Assembly (NCBI GenBank): GCA_030430755.1
Contig: JAUIKO010000008.1
Coordinates: forward strand, 1-41,329
Source of the DNA: Fimbriimonadia bacterium
Lineage (GTDB): Bacteria; Armatimonadota; Fimbriimonadia; Fimbriimonadales; Fimbriimonadaceae
Length of the DNA stretch: 41,329 nt
Direction: 5' to 3'
The notes beneath the pieces are model-generated. The model worked only from the letters and a program-made list of their open reading frames with translations. It ran no database searches and was not told the DNA's origin. The position numbers and the translations under genes were made by a program. Below are positions 31,082-40,500 of this stretch, piece by piece; position 1 is the first letter of the stretch, and every line of letters starts with the position of its first letter.

Positions 31082-31972
31082 TTAATTGTTAATTTTTTCT
31101 ATTAACTCTGGAATGATATCGTATAGATCTCCAACTATTCCAATATCGGCCATTTCAAAAATGGGTGCATCGGGATCTTTGTTAATAGCGACAATGATTT
31201 TACTATCTTTGATTCCTGCCATATGTTGTGTTGAGCCTGATATTCCTGCTGCAATATAGAGTTCGGGAGCAACTATTTTTCCAGTTTGGCCTACTTGTAA
31301 ATCATTGGAAGCAATACCACTATCAACAGCAGCTCTGGTAGCTCCTACTGCACCAGAAAGTTTATCAGCGAGACCACCGATAATTTTTTCAAAAGTTTCA
31401 CGATCTTTTAGAGGGCGACCACCAGATACAACAACGTTGGATTGTGTTAGGTCAGGTCTTTCACCAGAACTTTGTGCCTCGCTTAATCTTTTAATTTTAC
31501 TTTTCAAATCGATATTTATATTTTCTTGTACTGAATGACCAGAGATATTTTCACATGAAAAATTGGAAGATCTAAAAGTCAGGCAGATAGGAAACTCTTG
31601 TATTTGAACGGTTGCAATAATCGAACCAGCTACCATTGGTCGTTTAAATGTAGAGGTATCTATAATATCCGTTATATCACTAATCATTCCAATATTAAGT
31701 GTTCCTGCCAATCTTGCAATCATATCTTTAGATTGCATGGTTGATACAGATGCTATATGAGTGTATTGTTTACATAGTTCTTGGATAGCATGGCTAAAAT
31801 TATCTGAAAAGAGTGGTTCTTTGCTAGAAAGCAGATAACATTTTTCTGCATCCACTGAAGAGATATTGTTAGATAAAGTTAAAATATCATAAGGTATATT
31901 TAATTTTTTTCCAAATCCTATGCACGCACTTACTTCAGATTCTTGAAAAGATATTAATAAAAGTCTACTCAT
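31082..31972 (-). CDS. etfA: Electron transfer flavoprotein alpha subunit
   Basis: EtfA holds FAD and with EtfB carries electrons from acyl-CoA dehydrogenases to the quinone pool. The 296-residue protein has the N-terminal Rossmann part and a strong C-terminal FAD-binding domain: VVSGGRPLKDRETFEKI, GAVGATRAAVDSGIA, QVGQTGKIVAPELYIAAGIS, GSTQHMAGIKDSKIIVAINK, and DPDAPIFEMADIGIVGDLYD. Its start overlaps the etfB stop by 4 bp (ATGA), so it is co-translated. It is of the group I (fatty/amino-acid oxidation) type. With the LiuC-like hydratase it fits branched-chain amino-acid or acyl-CoA oxidation. Confidence 0.97.
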   Translation of the reverse strand: MSRLLLISFQESEVSACIGFGKKLNIPYDILTLSNNISSVDAEKCYLLSSKEPLFSDNFSHAIQELCKQYTHIASVSTMQSKDMIARLAGTLNIGMISDITDIIDTSTFKRPMVAGSIIATVQIQEFPICLTFRSSNFSCENISGHSVQENINIDLKSKIKRLSEAQSSGERPDLTQSNVVVSGGRPLKDRETFEKIIGGLADKLSGAVGATRAAVDSGIASNDLQVGQTGKIVAPELYIAAGISGSTQHMAGIKDSKIIVAINKDPDAPIFEMADIGIVGDLYDIIPELIEKINN

Positions 31973-32709
31973 GATAACACCCCTTTAGATTTAAGATTAG
32001 ATATGAGTTCGTCTACGTTGGAGACCTTGATTCCAGATTCTCTTTGAGGTGGTTTTTTGTATGCAATAGTCTGAGTTTTAGGAGTATAGCTGCTTTCAAT
32101 TTTCCTGTTTTCAAGTGGTTTTGTCCTTGCCTTAATGATGCCTGGAAGTGGAATATATCGAGGTTCATTTAATCTAAGATCTGCTGAAATAACGCATGGT
32201 TTGGATAGTTCAACAATCTCTTCACCTGAATCTGTTTCTCGAGTTATTTTTATATCATTTCCAGAAATATCTATTTTGGAGGCAAATGTTGCTTGTGGCC
32301 AATTTAGTTTAGCTGCTAACATTTGAACGGCTTGATTGTTATCTCCATCTGTAGCTTGTTTACCCATCAATATAATATCTGGCTCAATTTCAGTAGCAAT
32401 GTTTTTTAATTCTTCTGCTATACCGATAGAGTCATAGATAGAATCTGATTCTAAGAGAATGGCTTTATCCGCTCCCATTGCAAGTGCTTTTCTTAATTGA
32501 TCTTCACAATCTTTTTTTCCTATAGAAACTGCTACTATTTCTGTTACGATTCCTTTTTCTTTTAGTCTAACAGCCTCTTCCATTGCTATCTCATCGAATG
32601 GATTAATATCGTATTTAATTCCTGTGGTATCGATATCTGATCCATCAGATAAAGTTTGAACCTTAGCATAAGGATCTAAAACCCTTTTTATGGTAACCAT
32701 TGCTTTCAT
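31969..32709 (-). CDS. etfB: Electron transfer flavoprotein beta subunit
   Basis: The partner of EtfA; binds AMP and docks dehydrogenases. Starting at ATG 32709 (AAGGTG five bases upstream) the protein is 246 residues: MKAMVTIKRVLDPYAKV, then INPFDEIAMEEAVRLKEKG, KALAMGADKAILLESD, MGKQATDGDNNQAVQMLAAK and LPGIIKARTKPL, all typical of EtfB. A longer open frame from 32769 has no RBS and no homologous extension. First gene of the etfBA pair; the promoter would be within 32710-32880, an AT-rich region facing the LRR gene. Confidence 0.97.
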   Translation of the reverse strand: MKAMVTIKRVLDPYAKVQTLSDGSDIDTTGIKYDINPFDEIAMEEAVRLKEKGIVTEIVAVSIGKKDCEDQLRKALAMGADKAILLESDSIYDSIGIAEELKNIATEIEPDIILMGKQATDGDNNQAVQMLAAKLNWPQATFASKIDISGNDIKITRETDSGEEIVELSKPCVISADLRLNEPRYIPLPGIIKARTKPLENRKIESSYTPKTQTIAYKKPPQRESGIKVSNVDELISNLKSKGVLS

Positions 32710-32885
32710 ACTTACACCTTTGTAAATAATATTCCTTACTTTTACAATGTTGCAAATTGGCAAATACACTGTATATTAAGTAAAGTTTGAATCATCTTTA
32801 AGTATAAAAAGAATATTCTATCTAAATATGAATATTTAGTAATAAAATATTTAAAAGTTATACACATTCGTGTAGAATAACCTCA

Positions 32886-34052
32886 ATGATTTATGTACTA
32901 TGTGTATGGGAAATAGTAGCATACATGGTAAATGTATGTGTATTAACTCCTACAGTAAATAGCTATATTGAAGATAAGAATGAATGTCTGGCTATTAAAT
33001 CTTTTAATCAAATAACTATTCCTATTGCTAATCTAGAATCGATGGCTAATTATTTGCCTTCATCTATGACTTTACAAATAGTTAAAGATAATTTAAATGG
33101 TAATAACATCGATTATATATTAAATATTTTAGAATATAAAGAATTTTGGAATGTAGTCCTAATTGAGAATAGTAGCTTATCTGATCTTAAACATTTATCA
33201 GATGAAGTACGTAAGATAACTCATAGATTCGATTATTGTCTTCCGGTGAAAAAAGTTGCTATTTCAGACCATTTCAACTTAGAAAGAATAGGTATGTTTG
33301 TCAGTTATATAAAGCACTTGAAAGAAATGACGTTTGAGGAAATAGTAAATAAAAATGAAATTTCTTTTGAATTTATTTCAAAATTTCAGAATCTAAAAAA
33401 AATACATGTAATTAGGTCAGAATTAAATTCATTACAATGGGTTCAACTAATGAATTCCTTGCCTGATTCAATCTTAGAATTAAATTTTTCAGGATCAAAT
33501 TATACAGGGAATTCAGCACAAAATTTTTTAAGATTTACTGAATTAGAAACAATAAATTTAGCATTGTGTTGCCATATCGATGAAAAAAATTGGACTGAAA
33601 TACTTTCTTTTTTAAATGGAGATACAATACAAAAAGTTGATTTTAGCATGTCGAGTTTTTCTGGAATGGGTTTAAAACTTTTTAATAGGTTATACAGACT
33701 TAAGGTTTTAAAATTGCATAATACTAGAAACATTCCTCAGGAAAACTGGGGTGATTTACTTCGATTACTTTCTAGAGATTTACAGATATTAGATTTAAGT
33801 TGGACAACATTTTCTGGTTCTTGTTTAGAATGTCTCCAGTATTTTGAAAAATTAGAAGAGTTAGATCTTTCAGCATGTCCTGATATTTCTGAAGATTCAC
33901 TCGTAGTATTATTAGAACATTTACCCAGCTCGGTCAAAATCGTAGACCTTGGGTTGACCGTTATCAGTAGACAGAATACTAAACATAAATTAGCGGTTAT
34001 AAGAGCATTGAAAATGTTGAATGAAAAATCAGGGATCCAGATTATCACATAA
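32886..34052 (+). CDS. Leucine-rich-repeat protein
   Basis: A 388-residue protein without recognised enzyme motif. From about residue 170 to 370 it holds leucine-rich repeats of 24-28 residues of the cysteine-containing/RNI-like kind: LPDSILELNFSGSNYTG, FTELETINLALCCHIDEKNW, DTIQKVDFSMSSFSG, YRLKVLKLHNTRNIPQENW, RDLQILDLSWTTFSG, FEKLEELDLSACPDISEDSL and SSVKIVDLGLTVIS. The N-terminal 30 residues are hydrophobic (MIYVLCVWEIVAYMVNVCVL) and may be a weak signal or membrane segment; no clear RBS fixes the start. LRRs bind proteins. This repeat type is common in eukaryotes and in effectors of host-associated bacteria, which is suggestive but not proof. Confidence 0.72.
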   Translation: MIYVLCVWEIVAYMVNVCVLTPTVNSYIEDKNECLAIKSFNQITIPIANLESMANYLPSSMTLQIVKDNLNGNNIDYILNILEYKEFWNVVLIENSSLSDLKHLSDEVRKITHRFDYCLPVKKVAISDHFNLERIGMFVSYIKHLKEMTFEEIVNKNEISFEFISKFQNLKKIHVIRSELNSLQWVQLMNSLPDSILELNFSGSNYTGNSAQNFLRFTELETINLALCCHIDEKNWTEILSFLNGDTIQKVDFSMSSFSGMGLKLFNRLYRLKVLKLHNTRNIPQENWGDLLRLLSRDLQILDLSWTTFSGSCLECLQYFEKLEELDLSACPDISEDSLVVLLEHLPSSVKIVDLGLTVISRQNTKHKLAVIRALKMLNEKSGIQIIT

Positions 34053-34555
34053 GAGTGTCTTATTAAAACAGAAGATTGCTTTCATAAGGCTGCTGCTTTA
34101 AGGAGAATGTCGGTCTTGTGGCTTATTAAGTAGATCAAAATATTGTGAAATCTGAAAGCTGCAGAGAATTGCAATAGAGATAGATTCTAAAAAATAAATT
34201 CTAGCGTGAATGATTATAAAGCATGTCTTCCAAGTCATATGAGGCGTTTGAACATGTTGTAAATAATTTTTTATATTTTATTAGTGATATTGAAATGGTC
34301 AATGAGAATCTTTCTTTTTTTTCTAAAGAAATGTTAAATAACTTTATTAGATCTTCAAATTTAAAGTTGTGTAAGGTTAGAGAAATTTTCTTTTTTGATT
34401 AATAAATTATTTTATATAAAGAAATATATTTTTTTCGTTTTAAACTATAGATTTTGAATATGTTACACCAATAATTGAATTAAATAATTTATCTGGCTAG
34501 CAATTATAGTTAACAAAATTGCAATAGCAGTTAGTATTCAAATAGGTGATTGTCA
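34053..34555. other. AT-rich intergenic region before the giant lipoprotein gene
   Basis: About 500 bases with no confident gene. The 59-codon frame at 34223-34402 is listed separately. The last 60 bases include AATAGGTGA as the probable RBS of the lipoprotein gene. No clear promoter boxes were identified. Confidence 0.5.
34223..34402 (+). CDS. Possible small protein, 59 residues
   Basis: Reads MSSKSYEAFEHVVNNFLYFI, then SDIEMVNENLSFFSKEML and a basic, Phe-rich end. It would be a helical soluble peptide. There is no good ribosome-binding site and no recognised relative, and AT-rich DNA can give such frames by chance. Confidence 0.22.
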   Translation: MSSKSYEAFEHVVNNFLYFISDIEMVNENLSFFSKEMLNNFIRSSNLKLCKVREIFFFD

Positions 34556-37500
34556 ATGAAGAAATTTGCACGTTTATATGGTGTTCCTGTTGCGATAGGA
34601 ATTGTAGGTAACTTAATAACTGGTTGTGGTGGATCTGGTTCATCTAGTTCAAGCGCAGCTGGTACGAACAGTTTAAATAAAAAAGAATCAAGTAAAAATA
34701 TCGATTCTGATAAAAATAAGTCACAGGCAGCAGGTGTTACAACCACTTCCAGTACTGGTCAAGTCGTAGATAGTACTAAAGAAATAACAGACTTTATGTT
34801 GAAAATAGGAAATGCCTTGTATAAAGAGGTAAAGACTGCTCAAAACGTAGCTGTAGAAGCCAAGGCTGCTGCTAGCAGTGCTAAATCTTCAGCTGATGCT
34901 GCAAATGTAAAGGCAGGTGAAGCAAAGTCTTCCGTAGATGCAGCTTCAGCAAAAGTCGATGCTGTAAAGAGTGATCTTTCTACAGTAAGTGGTTCGGTTG
35001 AATCAGTACGCTCAGATGTGGCTGGTGTCAAGAGTGATGTAACTGGAGTTAAGAGTGATCTTTCTACAGTAAGTGGTTCGGTTGAATCTGTCAAGGGTGA
35101 TGTTGCTGGAGTTAAGACTGATGTTTCTGCAGTAAGTGGTTCGGTTGAATCTGTCAAGGGTGATGTTGCTGGAGTTAAGACTGATGTTTCTGCAGTAAGT
35201 GGTGCAGTAGAATCAGTACGTTCAGATGTAGCTGGTGTCAAGAGTGATGTAACTAGTGTCAAGAGTGATCTTTCTACAGTAAGTGGTGCAGTAGAATCAG
35301 TACGTTCAGATGTAGCTGGTGTCAAGAGTGATGTAACTAGTGTCAAGAGTGATCTTTCTACAGTAAGTGGTTCGGTTGAATCTGTCAAGGGCGATGTTGC
35401 TGGAGTTAAGAGTGATCTTTCTACAGTAAGTGGTGCAGTTGAATCAGTACGTTCAGATGTAGCTGGTGTCAAGAGTGATGTAACTAGTGTCAAGAGTGAT
35501 CTTTCTACAGTAAGTGGTGCAGTTGAATCTGTACGATCTGATGTAACTGGTGTAAGTAGTGCCGTAGAATCTGTCAAGGGTGAGGTAACTGGAGTTAAGA
35601 CTGATGTTTCTGCAGTAAGCGGTTCTGTTGAATCTGTACGATCTGATGTAGCTGGTGTCAAGAGTGATGTAACTGGTGTAAGCAGTGCATTAGAATCAGT
35701 CAAGTCCGATGTATCTGGAGTTAAGAGTGATGTAACTGGTGTAAGTAGTGTCGTTGAATCTGTCCAGACTGATGTAGCTGGTGTCAATACCGCAGTTTCT
35801 GCTGTAAGTAGTGCTGTTGAATCTGTCCAGACTGATGTAGCCGGTGTCAAGACTGATATTGCCGGTGTCAAGACTGATGTTTCTGCAGTAAGTAGTGCCG
35901 TTGAATCTGTCCAGACTGATGTTGCTGGAGTTAAGACTGATGTAGCTGGCGTCAAGACCGATGTAGCCGGTGTCAAGACTGATGTAGCTGGTGTCCAGAC
36001 CGATGTAGCCGGTGTCAAGACTGATGTTTCCACAGTAAGCAGTGCCGTTGAATCCGTCAAGTCTGATGTTGCTGGAGTTAAGGCTGATGTAGCTACAGTA
36101 AGCAGTGCTGTAGAAACCGTCCAGACTGATGTAGCTGGCGTCAAGACCGGTGTAGCCGGTGTCAAGACTGATGTTTCTGCAGTAAGCAGTGCCGTTGAAT
36201 CTGTCCAGACTGATGTAGCTGGTGTTAATACCGCAGTTTCTGCTGTAAGTAGTGCTGTTGAATCTGTCCAGACTGATGTAGCCGGTGTCAAGACCGATGT
36301 TGCTGGTGTCAAGACTGATGTTTCTGCAGTAAGTAGTGCCGTTGAATCTGTCCAGACTGATGTAGCCGGTGTCAAGACCGATGTTGCTGGTGTCAAGACT
36401 GATGTTTCTGCAGTAAGTAGTACCGTTGAATCTGTCCAGACTGATGTAGCTGGTGTCAAAACCGATGTAGCCGGTGTCAAGACAGATGTTTCTGCAGTAA
36501 GTACTAAAGTAGATAGTGTCGCAACACTCTCTGAAGAGACAACAAGAAGATTAAGTTCTCAGCTTGCTGTAGATGATGTAGAGAATATGACTACAGTAGA
36601 GATACTGTATGAGTTTACACAAGCACAGGCAGCAAATCTTACTGAATCTGCACTACAAGCATTTAGAGAAGAACTTATTCAAGTCTGGCCAGAAGCAAGA
36701 TTTAATGACTTATCTGATACACAGCTTGGATACTTTACAACAGCTCAAATAGGAATGTTTAAAACCAGTAGTGAAAATCAGGTAGCATGGTTTACACTTG
36801 ATAAGCTTCAGGCATTAAGTGTTGATCAGATTGCTGGTTTTACTGCAGAACAAGTTCCATTTATAACAACAGATTTCTTCTCTTGGCTAGCAACAGCAAA
36901 TATGACAGGTGATGATGATGATGCAAAGAATGCTGTATTAGATTCTTATCTAGCAACATTTGATGCTGCTAAAATAGCAGTCTTTACTCAAGAGCAAATT
37001 GAAGCTCTACCTGCAGCTACTTTCACAAGGTTTACAGATACTCAACTCCAGGCATTCACATCTGTTCAGATTCCATTTTTCACGAACGATCAGGTATCAG
37101 CAATGAGTGCTGCACAGCATGATGTGCTATTGGAAGACCCAGATTCTGATGTGCAAAACTTACCTGCTTCACATATTGCAGCTTTAGATGCAGATAAGTG
37201 GGCATTATTCTCTGCAAGTCAGGTAGGTTTATTTAGCAAAGATCAAATTCAAGCAATATCCACAGAACTAATGGATGATTTTTCTGATGATCAGATTGCT
37301 GCATTAGCTTCTATTGACTTTACTTCTGGAGTAGAAACACCAGATCCAGTAAGTCAGGAGAATCCATATAATGGTATACAAGCCTTAACTCAGGAACAAT
37401 TCCAAGCTGTACCTGCAGCTAAGTTCCAAGCGTACCTTGCGACAGAGGATGGTAGTTTTGATGTTTTCGGTGACTGGCAATTAGCATGGTTTACAAATGA

Positions 37501-40500
37501 TCAATTGGCAGTTATTAGAGAAGAGGATCTACAAACTATTACGGTTTCTGATGATGCAACAGATGAAGAAGTAAGCAATGCTACAACAAGGTTCCAAAGT
37601 TTTACAGCAGATCGATTTGCACAGTTTTCAAATGAACAGTTAAACGCAATAACTTCAACTCAAATTCCATGGGTATCAGAAGATATGTTTAATGCTTTAT
37701 CAGATGATAGTGCACAGTTTGCTCAGATGCTCGGTAGTGATGTAGAAAGATCAGCAGATGGTTATTCTGCAGCTAAATTCGCCGCTTTAACAGATACACA
37801 ATTAGGTTGGTTAGTTGAGGCAGATATTCAGCAGTTAAATGATGCAGAATTTGCAACAATGGATAGCTCAGAAAGATTTAATGTTCTGTCTGCAGAGCAG
37901 GTTGGATGGATACCAGCAGATAAATTTGGAAACCTTTCGAGTGATCAATTAGGTTTGCTAGATGTTGCTAAATTTAGCTCGTTAACAGCAGATCAGGTTG
38001 GTAGCTTAGATAATGATGCCGATGTTACGAAATTTAGAGCATTGGTCACAGATACTGCAGATGCTAATTCTATTGCAAGATTTCAAGCATTAGGTGCAAC
38101 TCAAGTTTCTGGATTGACAGAAGCAGAAGTACAATCGTTAACACAAGCAGAAATTGAAGGTTTTGATACAGGTTTATTTGCCGGAATGTCAGATGCTCAG
38201 TTAGGATACTTTACAGTAGCTCAGGTGCCTGTAGTAACTGTTGGACAGATCCAAGCATTAAGTGCAGATCAATTAGATGTATTCACATCTGGTAAAACTT
38301 CCGTATTAACAACAGATCAGATTCAAGCAATAGATGAACAGAATGAACTGTTAACATTGGATCAAGCAGAAATACAAGCATTGTCCCAAGAGCAGTTACA
38401 AACTCTTACTGCGGATCAGTTTAAGTTGTTATCAGAAGATCAGTTAGGTTGGATTGCTTCTGCTCAGGATGAAGATAATACTTATAAGGTTACTTGGGTT
38501 ACACAAACACAACTCCAAGCATTGTCAGATGACTTAGGTGTTGGTAATCTTGACTCTTTATTAAACAAGTTTGTAGCTTTACGTGGAAGTAACTTCGATC
38601 AGTTTACAACAGATCAAATTAGTTGGATGACTGCTCAGCAAGTAGTAACTCTATCTGATGCCGAATTACAAACACTCAATACAGAAGCAAGATTTACTGC
38701 AATGACAACAGATAATCTGGATGCATTATCTACTGATCAGTTAGGCGTACTTTCTGATCTTACTACAGATGATGATGTACCCGTAAGCATTCTGACTTTT
38801 GTAACCCAAGAACAGTTTGCAAATCTTTCAGGATCTAAATTTAATGCTCTTAAAGGAACAAACTTCGATGAGTTTACTTCCGAGCAATTAGGATGGTTTA
38901 CTGGAGATCAGATTGCTCAGTTAAGTACTACTGACGTTGCAAACATCTCAGGAGAGCAGTTACAACAGTTGGCTGATGACACCAACGGTGTTGCTGATCC
39001 ATATAGCAACAAGTTACAATACCTTCCAGCAGATAGTGTTGCACAATTAAAAGTTGATCAGATTGCTGGTTTGAATACAGAAGCTTACGTGCAAAAATTA
39101 TTACCAGCACAAGTAGCAGCTGTTGGATTTATTCAAGCAGGTGAAGAAGACGGAGATACTAATGTAGGCGCATTCAGATTAAGCATGGACCAAGTTCAAG
39201 ATTTATCTACAGATCAGGTTGCTGCATTAATAACAGCTCAACTTGAATGGTTAGTAGATACAGACTCGGATTCCAATGGAAACTACAATATCCAATGGTT
39301 AAGTACAGATCAGGTAAATGCTTTAACTGGCACGCAGATGGCAGCATTTGATTCAGCAGACAGACTTGGTAGATTTTCAGACGCTCAGATAGCTGCATTA
39401 GGTGAATCGGGTGTACAAGGATTAGCAGAAAATGATGTTAATGGAAACCCACAAATGCATCTTTTAACAGTTCCGCAAATTCAAGAATTTACCGATGAAC
39501 AGTTCGGATATCTAAATACTACTACAAGAATGCAGGCTCTATCTGATGCACAGGTACAAGGTTTAACCGCTTCTCCTATTCAACATATGACCGATACTCA
39601 AATAGATACAGATGGTGATGGTGTAGAGGAGACCTATTTAATAGCTTTAATGTCTCCTGCACAGGTTGGACTATTTAATAATACACAAATCAGTTATCTA
39701 AGCACGCAAGCGAGAGTTCAGTCTTTGACTGCGGATCAGGTCGGGGCTATTGATTTCGATAAGCTAACCTTATTACAAAAAGGACGACTATCTAATACTC
39801 AGGTAACGGGTCTAACAGAAACTCAGATCCATCATTTAGCAGACACTGATACAGCGAATGTTGGAGACTTTGATATTCAAACACTTAGCGCGTCTCAGTT
39901 TGCAGCACTTTCTGGTCAGCAAGTATCATATCTAAATACAACAACTAGAATGCAAAGATTGAGTAATGATCAGGTAGATGCTTTAACAGAATCTCAAATC
40001 CAATACTTAGCAAGTAATCAGGTTGATACTGATGATGATAATATAGTTGATACTTATGCAATTCAATTATTATCGTCTGCTCAGTTAGATCTATTTACTG
40101 ATGCACAAATTGGATATTTAAATACTCAAGCAATGGTGCAGGCTTTATCAGTTACTCAAGTAGCTGGATTAGAGAATGTTCAACTTTTACACATGGGTAA
40201 TACACAGGTTGATACTGATGATGATGATGTAGAGGATACATATTTACTTGGATTTTTCTCAGATGCACAAGTACAAGCATTAACTAGTTCACAAGTTGAA
40301 TATCTAGGTGATAATGGAAAAGTACAATATCTACCAGTAACAGGTATTGATTCTGATTTTGTATCTTACTTATCAAATGAAACTCGAGTAAGATCTGTAA
40401 GTCAGGTTGGTTCATTTACCTCTGCTCAGATACAGTACTTTAGCAATTCTCAGTTAGGTCAATTTTCAGAATCACAGGTTCAGGCTTTAATATCAACACA

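Noticed and set aside
34840-36480. 546-codon open frame on the - strand (Thr/Ser/Leu-rich repeats)
   Set aside because: It is the antisense shadow of the 21-bp coiled-coil repeats; the + strand frame is continuous with a lipoprotein signal and the downstream array.
34964-36520. Possible CRISPR-like array
   Set aside because: The repeats are contiguous, in frame and encode heptads; there are no unique spacers.
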